Source: Paraburkholderia hiiakae
Lineage (GTDB): Bacteria > Pseudomonadota > Gammaproteobacteria > Burkholderiales > Burkholderiaceae
Direction: 5' to 3'
NCBI RefSeq assembly: GCF_904848665.1
Contig: NZ_CAJHCQ010000004.1
Span: forward strand, 186,001-250,000
Length of the DNA: 64,000 nucleotides
Made by a program: the position numbers and the translations under genes. The notes beneath the pieces were generated by a model. That model saw only the letters and a program-made list of their open reading frames with translations. It was not told the DNA's origin and ran no database searches. Below are positions 36,229 through 45,004 of this stretch, piece after piece. Each line of letters begins with the position of its first letter. Positions within the stretch are counted from its first letter, which is position 1.

Positions 36229-36914
36229 GCGGCCCGAAAGCGGTAGGCGGCGCGGTGCAGGCAGCGAGGCTCACGCTGCTGCGTGGCGCAGCGCTCGTGG
36301 CGTCGCCGTGGAAGAACGGCGGCGGCGTCACGCGCGAAATCGCTGTGGCGCATGTGGTCTCGCAGGCTGGCGCGTCGCTCGACACGTTCGCGTGGCGCGT
36401 GAGCGTGGCCGATGTCGCGCAAGCGGGCCCGTTCTCGCGTTTCGAGGGCGTCGATCGTACGCTGGTGCTGCTCGAAGGGGCAGGGATGCTGCTCGACGAA
36501 GCGTGCCGCACGCATGAGCTCACGCAGCCCCTGGACGTCGCGCGTTTCGCGGGGGAAGCCGCGATCGACGCGCGCCTCGTGAACGGCGCCACGCGCGACT
36601 TCAACCTGATGGTGCGCCGCGATGCGGCGCGCGGCACGCTCGAAGTGTGGCGCGAAAACCAGCGGCGCAGCATGCATGCGCAAACGGTGTTGCTCTACTG
36701 CGCGCAAGGCGAGCAGGACGTGCGCGTGGACGCAGAGCGCCACGTGCGCCTCGAAGCGGGCGACACACTGCGCATCGATACGCTCGACGCGCAATGCCCC
36801 GTGCACATCGAAACGCGCGGCGCGGGCGCCTTGCTCGCCGTGGCGCTGGATGTGCTGGGCGCGCCACACCAAGACACCACGGAAGCGGCATCGCGCGATG
36901 CTGTGCATACCTGA
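36225..36914 (+). CDS. hutD: HutD family protein
   Basis: A protein of about 229 residues in the HutD/Ves cupin family. In Pseudomonas it is linked to limiting histidine-derived urocanate flux; no enzymatic activity is established. The family signature [15 protein letters not shown] lies near residue 27, then [22 protein letters not shown]. The ATG overlaps the hutU stop and its own stop overlaps the hutI ATG by one base, so it is tightly coupled inside the operon. Confidence 0.9.
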   Translation: MSGPKAVGGAVQAARLTLLRGAALVASPWKNGGGVTREIAVAHVVSQAGASLDTFAWRVSVADVAQAGPFSRFEGVDRTLVLLEGAGMLLDEACRTHELTQPLDVARFAGEAAIDARLVNGATRDFNLMVRRDAARGTLEVWRENQRRSMHAQTVLLYCAQGEQDVRVDAERHVRLEAGDTLRIDTLDAQCPVHIETRGAGALLAVALDVLGAPHQDTTEAASRDAVHT

Positions 36915-38161
36915 TGAAACGCACTCTCTGGCAAAACCTCAAACTGTGCCCGCACGGCGACCCGGGCCACGCTGTCGAGAACGCGGCGATTGCCGTGGAA
37001 GACGGCAAGATCGCGTGGCTCGGCGCCGCTGCCGAGCTGCCCGCGCAGTTCGCCGAGTGGCCGCGCGAGGACCTGGGCGGTGCCTGGGTCACGCCCGGTC
37101 TCGTGGATTGCCACACGCACCTGGTCTACGGAGGTCAGCGCGCCGATGAATTCGCGCAGCGCCTTGCTGGCGTCAGCTACGAAGAAATCGCGCGACAAGG
37201 TGGGGGAATCGTATCGACGGTGCGTGCCACGCGCGCGGCCGACGAAGCCGCGCTGTTCGCGCAGTCGGCAACGCGCCTCGAAGCGTTGCTTGCCGAAGGC
37301 GTAACGGCTGTCGAGATCAAATCGGGTTATGGCCTCGATCTGGCGAGCGAGCGCAAGATGCTGCGCGTCGCGCGTCAGCTTGGCGAGCGCTATCCAGTCA
37401 CGGTGCGCACGACGTTTCTCGGCGCGCATGCGTTGCCGCCCGAGTTCGCGGGCCGCGCCGACGACTATATCGATGAAGTGTGCGAGCGCATGCTCCCGGC
37501 TCTCGCCGACGAGGGACTCGTGGACGCCGTCGATGTGTTCTGCGAACGAATTGGCTTCTCGCTCGCGCAGAGCGAGCGCGTGTTCGAAGCGGCCGCGCGG
37601 CGCAATCTCGCGGTCAAGATGCACGCCGAGCAGCTTTCCAATAGCGGTGGCGCGGCGCTCGCCGCGCGTCACCGCGCGTTGTCGGCCGACCATCTGGAGT
37701 TTCTCGACGAAGCGGGCGTTGCCGCCATGAAAGAAGCGGGCACGGTGGCGGTGCTGCTACCGGGCGCGTACTACTTCATCCGCGAAACGCAACTCCCGCC
37801 GCTCGACTTGCTGCGGCGCTACGAGGTGCCGATCGCCATTTCCACCGACAGCAATCCCGGCACGTCGCCCACTACCTCGCTGCTGCTCATGATGAACATG
37901 GCGACCACGCTGTTCCGCATGACCGTGCCCGAGGTGTTGCAGGGCGTGACACGGCATGCCGCGCAGGCTTTCGGCGACGCCGAGCGTCATGGCACGCTCG
38001 CGGCTGGCCGTCCCGCAGACTTCGCTGTGTGGACGGTGCAGTCCCTCGCTGAACTGGCCTACTGGATCGGGCGTCCGCTCTGCGCACGTGTGGTGCGCGG
38101 GGGCGAGACTGTCTTTGAGCGTCGCGCATATGAGCGTCGCGCATATGAGCGTCGCGTTTGA
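36914..38161 (+). CDS. hutI: Imidazolonepropionase
   Basis: A 415-residue metal-dependent amidohydrolase converting imidazolonepropionate to formiminoglutamate. Metal ligands sit in [15 protein letters not shown] (about residue 70), and [13 protein letters not shown] and [15 protein letters not shown] follow in order. The start is [13 protein letters not shown], overlapping the hutD stop by one base. The C-terminus is unusual: it ends in [14 protein letters not shown], produced by 15-bp tandem repeats that run to the stop codon. Confidence 0.95.
   Translation: MKRTLWQNLKLCPHGDPGHAVENAAIAVEDGKIAWLGAAAELPAQFAEWPREDLGGAWVTPGLVDCHTHLVYGGQRADEFAQRLAGVSYEEIARQGGGIVSTVRATRAADEAALFAQSATRLEALLAEGVTAVEIKSGYGLDLASERKMLRVARQLGERYPVTVRTTFLGAHALPPEFAGRADDYIDEVCERMLPALADEGLVDAVDVFCERIGFSLAQSERVFEAAARRNLAVKMHAEQLSNSGGAALAARHRALSADHLEFLDEAGVAAMKEAGTVAVLLPGAYYFIRETQLPPLDLLRRYEVPIAISTDSNPGTSPTTSLLLMMNMATTLFRMTVPEVLQGVTRHAAQAFGDAERHGTLAAGRPADFAVWTVQSLAELAYWIGRPLCARVVRGGETVFERRAYERRAYERRV
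38116..38160 (+). repeat. 15-bp tandem repeats at the hutI 3' end
   Basis: TGAGCGTCGCGCATA occurs twice exactly (38116-38145), with a third degenerate copy (38146-38160). The unit length is a multiple of three, so copy-number change would lengthen or shorten the HutI tail by five residues without a frameshift. Confidence 0.9.
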
Positions 38162-38176
38162 GCGCTATTTTCACGC

Positions 38177-39595
38177 ATGAATCACACCATCGAATCGAAT
38201 CCGACTTCACACGCGCTCTTCGCGGAGCACGCGTATTTGCCCGACGGCTGGCGCCGCAATGTGCTGCTCGAATGGGATGCGGCGGGAACGCTGCGCAGCG
38301 TGACGCCCGACCTCGCGCAGGCGCCCCAAGGCGTCGCTCGCGCGGCAGGCCCGATTACGCCTGGCATGCCTAATCTTCATTCGCATGCGTTTCAGCGTGC
38401 CATGGCGGGTCTCACCGAATATCGCGCGAATCCCACCGACAGCTTCTGGAGCTGGCGCGATCTCATGTACCGCTTCGCCGCGCGCATCACGCCCGACGAT
38501 CTCGGCGCAATCGCGCGCTGGCTCTATGTCGAGATGTTGAAAGCGGGTTACACGTCCGTTTGCGAATTCCACTACGTGCATCACGGCAAGGATGGCCAGC
38601 GGTATGCAAGCCCTGCCGAACTGGCGCAACGCGTCGTGGACGCGGCGGAGGTGACTGGCGTCGGCATGACGATGCTGCCCGTGCTCTATCAGTACAGCGG
38701 CTTTGGCGCGCAAGCGCCGCGCGACGATCAGCGCCGCTTCATCAACACGCCGGAACAGCTGCTCGGTATCGTCGAGGCGCTGCAAGCCTCGCGGCCCGAG
38801 CATGGCGCTTTGCGCTACGGCGTCGCGCCGCACTCGCTGCGCGCCGTTTCGCACGACTCGTTGCGCACGCTGCTGGAAGGTCTCGATCGCGCGCTGCCGG
38901 GCGCGCCGGTGCATATTCACATCGCCGAGCAAACGGCCGAAGTCGAGGCTTGCCTCGCGACCGAGGGCGCGCGACCGGTGCAATGGCTGCTCGACCGCTT
39001 CGATCTGAACGCGCGTTGGTGCCTCGTTCACGCTACGCATGTCGATGCGCGCGAGACCGCCGCGCTCGCGCAGAGCGGCGCGATTGCGGGCCTGTGCCTC
39101 ACGACTGAAGCGAATCTCGGTGACGGCATTTTTCCCGCGCGCGAGTATCTCGATGCGAGCGGCGCGTTCGGCGTGGGCTCGGACAGCCATATCGGCGTGG
39201 ACTGGCGCGCGGAGCTTCGCTTGCTCGAATACGGTCAGCGGCTCGCACGACGCGAGCGCAACGTGCTGGCCGCGCCGCATCGAGCGCAAGTGGCAGACCG
39301 GCTCTTCGCAGGCGCGCTCGCAGGCGGCGCGCAGGCGACTGGGCGCAAGCTCGGTGCATTGAAGGAAGGCGCGCGTGCCGACTGGATCGTGCTCGACGCC
39401 CAGCATCCGAATCTGGCCGAGCAGAAGCCGCTCACCTGGCTCTCGTCGGTCGTCTTCTGCGAGCATGGCGAAACACCGGTGCTCGACGTCTACACGGGCG
39501 GCGTAAAGGTCGTGGAGGCGCGCCGCCATCGCGACGAAGCGCGCCTTTACGCCGACTATCGCGCGGCGCTCGCCAGACTGCTGGCTGATGGTTGA
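38177..39595 (+). CDS. hutF: Formimidoylglutamate deiminase
   Basis: A 472-residue amidohydrolase-superfamily enzyme that deiminates N-formimino-L-glutamate to N-formyl-L-glutamate and ammonia, the step that defines the five-step histidine pathway. The motif TPGMPNLHSHAFQRAMAGLTE (about residue 62) carries the metal ligands; HIHIAEQTAEVEAC and VGSDSHIGVDWRAELRLLEYGQR are also family segments. It follows hutI by 15 bp. Its stop codon lies inside a set of four 11-bp direct repeats. Confidence 0.94.
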   Translation: MNHTIESNPTSHALFAEHAYLPDGWRRNVLLEWDAAGTLRSVTPDLAQAPQGVARAAGPITPGMPNLHSHAFQRAMAGLTEYRANPTDSFWSWRDLMYRFAARITPDDLGAIARWLYVEMLKAGYTSVCEFHYVHHGKDGQRYASPAELAQRVVDAAEVTGVGMTMLPVLYQYSGFGAQAPRDDQRRFINTPEQLLGIVEALQASRPEHGALRYGVAPHSLRAVSHDSLRTLLEGLDRALPGAPVHIHIAEQTAEVEACLATEGARPVQWLLDRFDLNARWCLVHATHVDARETAALAQSGAIAGLCLTTEANLGDGIFPAREYLDASGAFGVGSDSHIGVDWRAELRLLEYGQRLARRERNVLAAPHRAQVADRLFAGALAGGAQATGRKLGALKEGARADWIVLDAQHPNLAEQKPLTWLSSVVFCEHGETPVLDVYTGGVKVVEARRHRDEARLYADYRAALARLLADG

Positions 39596-39634
39596 ACGCG
39601 GGTTGAACGCGGGTTGAACGCGGGTTGAACGCGG
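39591..39634 (+). repeat. Four 11-bp direct repeats at the hutF stop
   Basis: GTTGAACGCGG is repeated four times without a mismatch (39591-39601, 39602-39612, 39613-39623, 39624-39634). The first copy contains the hutF TGA; the rest lie in the hutF-hutG gap. Confidence 0.95.
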
Positions 39635-39670
39635 GCCTGAACACACACGTCATTCACCACATTACTTTCC

Positions 39671-40480
39671 ATGACCGATATCTTTTCACTGGAACGCGGC
39701 ACGGCGCCGCTCATCATTTCGATCCCTCATCTGGGCACGCACATACCCGCCGCGATGCACGGCGAGTACACGGACGTGGCGCTGAGCGTCGCCGATACGG
39801 ACTGGCATCTCGATCGCCTTTACGCGTTCGCGAAGGAGCTAGGCGCGACCGTGCTCGGCGCACGTGTTTCGCGTTATGTGATCGACCTGAACCGGCCGCC
39901 GAACGACGAGAGCCTTTATCCCGGCCAGACCACCACGTCGCTGTGCCCGACCGAAACGTTTCGCGGCGAGCCCCTCTACCGCGACGGCTGTGTGCCCGAC
40001 GCGGCGGAGCGCCAACGGCGCGTGCAGACATTCTGGCAGCCGTATCACGACACGCTCGCCGCTGAACTCAAGCGCCTGCGCGCAGCGCACGCGAATGTGC
40101 TGCTGTGGGAGGCGCATTCGATTGCGAGCGTGCTGCCGCGTCTGTTCGACAACAAGCTGCCCGACCTGAACATCGGCACCCAGGATGGACGCACGGTGAA
40201 CGCTGCGGTGCAGGCGCGCGCGGAACGCGCGGCGGCGGCGAGCGGTTATACGTGGATCGCGAACGGACGCTTCAAGGGCGGTTACATTACGCGCCAGTTC
40301 GGCGCGCCGCAGCAGGGCGTGCATGCGATCCAGCTGGAGATGTGCCAGTCCGTCTACATGAACGAAGCGGCGCCGTTCGATTACGTTCCCGCGCTTGCGG
40401 AGAAAGTTCAGCCCGTGTTGCGCGAGATGGTGGGCGGCGCGCTGCAGGCCATCCAGGCGATGAACGAAGCTGCGGCCTGA
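39671..40480 (+). CDS. hutG: N-formylglutamate deformylase
   Basis: A 269-residue enzyme of the N-formylglutamate amidohydrolase (FGase) family, releasing formate and glutamate as the last step of the HutF-type pathway. The N-terminus has IISIPHLGTHIP and VADTDWHLDRLYAFAKELGA, then LLWEAHSIASVLPRLF and IQLEMCQSVYMNE. It is the last gene of the hut operon; its stop codon sits in the loop of a terminator hairpin. Confidence 0.95.
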   Translation: MTDIFSLERGTAPLIISIPHLGTHIPAAMHGEYTDVALSVADTDWHLDRLYAFAKELGATVLGARVSRYVIDLNRPPNDESLYPGQTTTSLCPTETFRGEPLYRDGCVPDAAERQRRVQTFWQPYHDTLAAELKRLRAAHANVLLWEAHSIASVLPRLFDNKLPDLNIGTQDGRTVNAAVQARAERAAAASGYTWIANGRFKGGYITRQFGAPQQGVHAIQLEMCQSVYMNEAAPFDYVPALAEKVQPVLREMVGGALQAIQAMNEAAA

Positions 40481-40498
40481 AGTTGGCCGCAGCGTTTT
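40469..40498 (+). terminator. Terminator of the hut operon
   Basis: GCTGCGGCC/GGCCGCAGC forms a 9-bp stem with a 7-nt loop containing the hutG TGA, followed by GTTTT. Confidence 0.8.
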
Positions 40499-40538
40499 CC
40501 GGTTTGATGAGGCCAGGCGGCGCGTTGCGCCGCCAGCT

Positions 40539-41972
40539 TTATTCCTGCTCGACCGGCAGGATCAGGCGTTCGGGAATGACCTGCGGCGTGAGGCGCATGG
40601 CGACGTAATAGAGCACGCCTGGCACGATCAGGCCGAGAATCCACGAGATGTCCGTGCCGCCGAGCGCATCGACGAAGGGCCCCGTATAGAAGCTCGTAGA
40701 GATGAACGGCAATTGCACGAGCACGCCGAGCACGTAGATGCCAATGGCCCTGGCGTTCCAGCGGCCGTAGCGGCCAGCGGGGTTCGAGAGCGCCGGCACG
40801 TCGTAGCGCGAGCGCGTGAAGCAGTAGAAGTCCACGAGATTGATCGCGCTCCACGGCGTGAAGAACGCGAGCAGAAACAGAATGAACGCCGTGAACTCCT
40901 TGAGAAACGAGTGGCGGCCTGCGAGTGCGACGAGCGTCGAGATGCCGACCATGCCGATGATGTAGACGAAACGGTGGCGCGTGGAGATCGCGCGCTTCGC
41001 GCGAAACGCGCTCACGATCGTCGCCATCGACATGAAGCTGCCGTAGGCGTTGAGCGTGGTGACGGTGAGCTTGCCGAAGGCGATGCTGAAGTAGAGCATC
41101 GCGGCCACCGAGCCGCTCGCGCCCAGGCCGACGATATAGGCCACTTCGTGATGCGCGAACGCGTGGCCCGCGAGCGCGGCGGCGAACACGCCGAACACCA
41201 TCGCGGCCTGCGCGCCGATCACCGAGCCGAGCCCGACCGCGAGGAACGTGCGCGCGGGCGAAGTCGAGCGCGGCAAGTAGCGCGAATAATCGGCAACGTA
41301 GGGGCCGAATGCGATCTGCCATGAAGCCGAAAGCGACATGGAGAGCAGGAAGCTCGCAATCGAAAAATGGCGATTGGCCAGCAGCGCGCCGACGTCGTGG
41401 TGCGCGAAGAGCTGCGCGAACATGAACATGAACGCGAGCACGCCGATCACGCTGGCAATGCGGCCGACGAAGTGAATCGAGCGATAGCCGAGCAGCGTCA
41501 GCACGACGATGAGCGCCGCGAACAGGCAGATGCCCGCCGTATCGGAAACGTTGAGCAGTTGCGCGGTGGCCTGGCCGGCGAGCACCGTGCCGCTCGCGGA
41601 AAAGCCGACATACATGATGCAAACCAGCACGATGGGAATGGCCGCGCCGTAGACGCCGAATTGCACGCGGCTGGAGATCATCTGCGGCAAGCCGAGCTGC
41701 GGGCCCTGCGCGCCGTGCAGCGCCATGACCGTGCCGCCGATGAGTTGTCCAGTCAACAGCGCGACGAGCGACCAGAAAACATCGCCGCCGAGCACGACAG
41801 CCAACGCGCCGGTAATGATCGCAGTGACCTGCAGGTTCGCGGAAAGCCAGAGCGTGAACTGGCTGAACAGGCTGCCGTGGCGCTCCGCATCGGGGATGTA
41901 ATCGATCGAGCGTGTTTCCAGGATCTTGCGGCCTTCGCTTTCGAGGCTGGCGACGGATTCAGGCATGGCCAC
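40539..41972 (-). CDS. NCS1-family permease, likely hut-linked
   Basis: A 477-residue nucleobase:cation symporter-1 (CodB-like) permease with about 12 helices. The family N-terminal features (RSIDYIPDAERHGSLFSQFTLWLSANLQVTAI, then QLGLPQMISSRVQFGVYG) are clear. It is convergent with the hut operon. A 12/14 match to the HutC palindrome sits 35 bp upstream of its start (42007-42020), so it is probably under HutC control. In Pseudomonas, CodB-like permeases occur in hut loci. Uptake of urocanate or a related imidazole is therefore the most likely role, by inference; cytosine or purine uptake remains possible. Confidence 0.88.
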   Translation of the reverse strand: MAMPESVASLESEGRKILETRSIDYIPDAERHGSLFSQFTLWLSANLQVTAIITGALAVVLGGDVFWSLVALLTGQLIGGTVMALHGAQGPQLGLPQMISSRVQFGVYGAAIPIVLVCIMYVGFSASGTVLAGQATAQLLNVSDTAGICLFAALIVVLTLLGYRSIHFVGRIASVIGVLAFMFMFAQLFAHHDVGALLANRHFSIASFLLSMSLSASWQIAFGPYVADYSRYLPRSTSPARTFLAVGLGSVIGAQAAMVFGVFAAALAGHAFAHHEVAYIVGLGASGSVAAMLYFSIAFGKLTVTTLNAYGSFMSMATIVSAFRAKRAISTRHRFVYIIGMVGISTLVALAGRHSFLKEFTAFILFLLAFFTPWSAINLVDFYCFTRSRYDVPALSNPAGRYGRWNARAIGIYVLGVLVQLPFISTSFYTGPFVDALGGTDISWILGLIVPGVLYYVAMRLTPQVIPERLILPVEQE

Positions 41973-42006
41973 GGACGGCTCCGAATGAGGGGGATGTCCG
42001 CATGAT

Positions 42007-42020
42007 GTTGAATAGACAAC
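42007..42020. promoter_or_regulatory. HutC-like operator upstream of the NCS1 permease
   Basis: GTTGAATAGACAAC matches the hutU operator GTTGTATATACAAC at 12 of 14 positions, with both GTTG/CAAC arm ends intact. It is 35 bp before the permease start on the minus strand. Confidence 0.68.
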
Positions 42021-42072
42021 TTGAGTGAAATAGGGAATAACCCTCTCGACGCCGGTGCGTGCCTGCCGTGGG

Positions 42073-43626
42073 CTACAGCAGCCACTCGATAGGCAGGATG
42101 GAGAAGAACCAGACGCTCAGGCGCTGGTTCCATTTCGTGTTCGGCTCGGTGTCGTAGCGGATGACCGTATCGTCGTCGGAAAGGCGCGTCCAGTAGAGTT
42201 TGCCGTTCTCGTCGAGGTGTGCCTGATAAGCGAGTTGCGGCACGCGCGTCCAGAACGCTTTTTCGATCTGGGTGGCGAGCACGGGGCTGTCGATCACGAG
42301 CCCGAGTTCGGTATTGAGGTTGGCCGAGCGCGGATCGAAATTCACTGAGCCGACGAATACGCGCTCCGCATCCACGGCGAAGGTCTTGGCGTGCAGGCTC
42401 GACCCCGAACTGCCGAACGGACCGCTGCCCGCGCCTTTGCCAGTGCCTTTGTTGGCGCCCGCCGCGGCCCGCAGCTCGAACAGCTCCACGCCGCCTTCGA
42501 GCAGCGCCACGCGGCGCCGCGCATAGCCGGAATGGACGGCGGAAACGTCGGTGGCTTCGAGTGAGTTCGTCAGCACGCGTACGGTCACGCCTTGGGCGGC
42601 GAGTCGGGTGAAGTATTCTGTGCCCACCTTACCCGGCACGAAGTACGGCGAAACCAGATCGAGTTCACGGTGCGGATCGCCAACTATCTCGTGCAGCTGG
42701 CTGAGGATGAGCGTGTCCTTTGGCGCCGTGCCCTGCGCTTTCGCCGGGTCGTCGCTGACCAGTTGCGTCTTCGCCCATTCGAGCGGCAGCGTGCCGTCCA
42801 GCAGGCGGCGTACGTCGGTGGTCTTGCGCAGCGATTCGATGTATTCCGCCGCGGCAGGGTCGGTGCGCGCGGCAAGCGCTGCGCGATCGAGCGTGTCGAG
42901 TGCGTCGGGCGCCACGTACGGCAGGATTTGCGACGCCGGGTACGAGGAGGCGCTGGCCCAGTAACGGTCGAAATCGTGCGCGACATCGGTGGCGGCGGGG
43001 CCGATGGCCAGCACGTCGAGATCGGCGAACACCACGCCGTCGGTCGCGCCGAAGTATTCGTCGCCGATATTGCGGCCGCCCAGAATGGTCGCCACGCCGT
43101 CCGCCGTGAGCGACTTGTTATGCATGCGCCGGTTCAGGCGCGAGAAGTCGGTGACAAAGCCGATGGCTTTGGGCTTGCGCGTGACGAACGGATTGAAGAG
43201 GCGAACCTCCATGTTGGGATGCCCGTTGAGTGCGGCGAGCGTGGGGTCCAGCGAGGACGGAATGCCGTTGTCGTCAAGCAGCAAGCGCACACGCACGCCG
43301 CGGTCGGCGGCCTCGCGCAGTTCTTCGAGCAGCAAGGTGCCGGTGAGATCGTTGCGCCAGATGTAGTACTGGACGTCCAGCGTGCGCTGGGCGCTGCGCA
43401 CGAGCGCCACGCGCGAGGCGAAGGCGTCGAGCGGATTCGAGAGCGGGTCGATGCCGGTGAAGTCGGGATGGGTGGCGAGTTCGGCCGCAACGGCTGCGCC
43501 AAGTTGAGTCGATCGCGCTTGCTCTGATGTAAGCGCCGTGGTTTGCGTGCGCTCGGCGAGCGGCGGCAATTCCTGACACGCGGCAAGACAGGTGGCAAGC
43601 GCGATTGCGTATAGCCGCAACGCCAT
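42073..43626 (-). CDS. Phospholipase D-family lipoprotein, ClsC-like
   Basis: A protein of about 517 residues with two HKD motifs: MHNKSLTADGVATILGGRNIGDEYFGA and HAKTFAVDAERVFVGSVNFDPRS. The overall pattern and the C-terminal ending LPIEWLL match E. coli ClsC, which makes cardiolipin from phosphatidylglycerol and phosphatidylethanolamine. The chosen start, MALRLYAIALATCLAAC, gives a lipoprotein signal with a Cys at the lipobox; the longest frame adds 18 residues. No ClsC partner gene (ymdB) is next to it. A hydrolase role is possible instead. Confidence 0.85.
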   Translation of the reverse strand: MALRLYAIALATCLAACQELPPLAERTQTTALTSEQARSTQLGAAVAAELATHPDFTGIDPLSNPLDAFASRVALVRSAQRTLDVQYYIWRNDLTGTLLLEELREAADRGVRVRLLLDDNGIPSSLDPTLAALNGHPNMEVRLFNPFVTRKPKAIGFVTDFSRLNRRMHNKSLTADGVATILGGRNIGDEYFGATDGVVFADLDVLAIGPAATDVAHDFDRYWASASSYPASQILPYVAPDALDTLDRAALAARTDPAAAEYIESLRKTTDVRRLLDGTLPLEWAKTQLVSDDPAKAQGTAPKDTLILSQLHEIVGDPHRELDLVSPYFVPGKVGTEYFTRLAAQGVTVRVLTNSLEATDVSAVHSGYARRRVALLEGGVELFELRAAAGANKGTGKGAGSGPFGSSGSSLHAKTFAVDAERVFVGSVNFDPRSANLNTELGLVIDSPVLATQIEKAFWTRVPQLAYQAHLDENGKLYWTRLSDDDTVIRYDTEPNTKWNQRLSVWFFSILPIEWLL

Positions 43627-44011
43627 GGCGGACAGTTTCGGCAACTCGTTTGCAGCCAGCGCGATGAGCGATCTTTGCATGGAGCGTTCGCTTTTCCGTG
43701 TCGATCCCGCTTCGAGGCGCGAAGCACGAGGCTTCGCGAGTGTGCGTGCAACAACGTTAGCTTACGCGATTGGCGTGGCAGGCACCACGCCAGACGTACA
43801 GCTTCGGGGCGAATGCGTGGGCGGCGCGCGCTCAGTGCGCGTCGAGCGCGGCTTGCGCGGGAGTCTTGTGTCGACTGGCTGCGCCCGGTCCGGGCGCGCT
43901 GTTGCCGGTTGGCTTCGCGAACTTCCATGCGCTTCTGAACGATCGAGCCTGTTATACGACAAGTAACTTTGCATTGCTAACTAATTAGCATGATCCGGAA
44001 AGTCTCCCTCG
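43627..44011. other. 385-bp intergenic stretch
   Basis: No supported gene. It contains the promoter region of the ClsC-like gene. A small AT-rich palindrome, GCTAACTAATTAGC, lies near 43976-43989, close to the LysR gene end, without a T-run. Confidence 0.4.
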
Positions 44012-44875
44012 TCACCGACGCATCATGTCTGCAATCGTTTGTGTGAGCAAACTCTGCTTGTGCGCTTTCCGGTGAATCATGCCCACCGAACGGATGAATG
44101 GCCGGCCTGGGAGCGAGACAAGCCGCAAATTCGGATCGCTCTGCCATTTTCCGCCTTGCAGAACGGGCAGCACGCTCACGCCCACGTCGTTGCGCACCAG
44201 CGAGACGATCGTTTCGATCGAGTTCAGCTCCAGATATTCGAGCGGGTCGATGCCTAGCTCGGCCAATGCCTGATCGATCACGACGCCCGTCGGCACGCGC
44301 CGGTCGAAGCGCAGGAAGCCGCGTTCGCGCAGGATGCGGCGCGCGTCGTCGCCGGGCGTCGCGCGGCTTGTGACGAGCATTAGCGGCTCTTCGTAGAGCG
44401 GCGTCCACGCGAGCGACTCGTGCAGCGAACCATCTGCACTGCCAACCACGACGGCGAGGTCCACGTCACCGTCTTCGACCATGCGCGCCAGCTCGTTCGA
44501 ACGCGCCGAGGTGAGGCGCACTTCGAGTTCCGGGTGGCCCGTCTTCAGATGCGCGACGGCCAGCGAAAGCGCGCCGATCACCGACACCACCGCGCCGATG
44601 ATGATCGAGCCGCGCATCGTGTCGCCGGCGCTGGCGGGCAACTCGTCGATCAGCGCGAGAATGTGCTCGACCTTCGCGCAGATCTCGCGGCCTTCGCGCG
44701 TGAGCGCGACCTGGCGCGCGCGGCGGTCGAAGATCTGGCGGCCGAGCGCATCTTCGAGGCCGCGCATCTGCAGGCTCACGGCCGCTTGCGTGAGCGCGGT
44801 TTTCTCGGCGGCCGTGGCGAACGACCCGCTGCGCGCGACGGCCAGCAAGGTGCGCAGCATGCGTAGGGTAAGCAT
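44012..44875 (-). CDS. LysR family regulator next to ggt
   Basis: A 287-residue LTTR starting MLTLRMLRTLLAVARSGSFATAAEKTALTQAAVSLQMRGLE (HTH about residues 4-60), with an effector domain after it. The frame is open far upstream, but only through sequence antisense to the neighbouring gene, so the ATG at 44875 is used. It is divergent from a gamma-glutamyltransferase-family gene with 129 bp between the starts, and two palindromes in that gap are candidate operators. Confidence 0.88.
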   Translation of the reverse strand: MLTLRMLRTLLAVARSGSFATAAEKTALTQAAVSLQMRGLEDALGRQIFDRRARQVALTREGREICAKVEHILALIDELPASAGDTMRGSIIIGAVVSVIGALSLAVAHLKTGHPELEVRLTSARSNELARMVEDGDVDLAVVVGSADGSLHESLAWTPLYEEPLMLVTSRATPGDDARRILRERGFLRFDRRVPTGVVIDQALAELGIDPLEYLELNSIETIVSLVRNDVGVSVLPVLQGGKWQSDPNLRLVSLPGRPFIRSVGMIHRKAHKQSLLTQTIADMMRR

Positions 44876-44901
44876 GTAAAGAAAATTTAAGTGTCGAGAA
44901 T

Positions 44902-44935
44902 AAAATATTAATATTTTTTTGCTTGATCCTTCAAG
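44902..44935. promoter_or_regulatory. Two palindromes in the LysR/ggt divergent promoter
   Basis: AAAATATTAATATTTT (44902-44917) is a perfect 16-bp AT palindrome; CTTGATCCTTCAAG (44922-44935) has perfect 5-bp arms. Both lie 27-60 bp before the LysR start, in an AT-rich island unusual for this DNA. They are candidate LTTR or promoter elements. Confidence 0.5.
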
Positions 44936-45004
44936 ATAATCGACAGCTCGGCATGCGCGGTGCGCGCGCCGCTGCTTTCGTTCATCACCGGAATTCGAAC
45001 TCCC

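Noticed and set aside
39591..39634. Tandem repeats considered as a CRISPR array
   Set aside because: Units are 11 bp and directly adjacent with no spacers, and there are no cas genes.
34453..39646. Long minus-strand frames opposite hutU and hutF
   Set aside because: Low-complexity antisense translations of well-supported hut genes.
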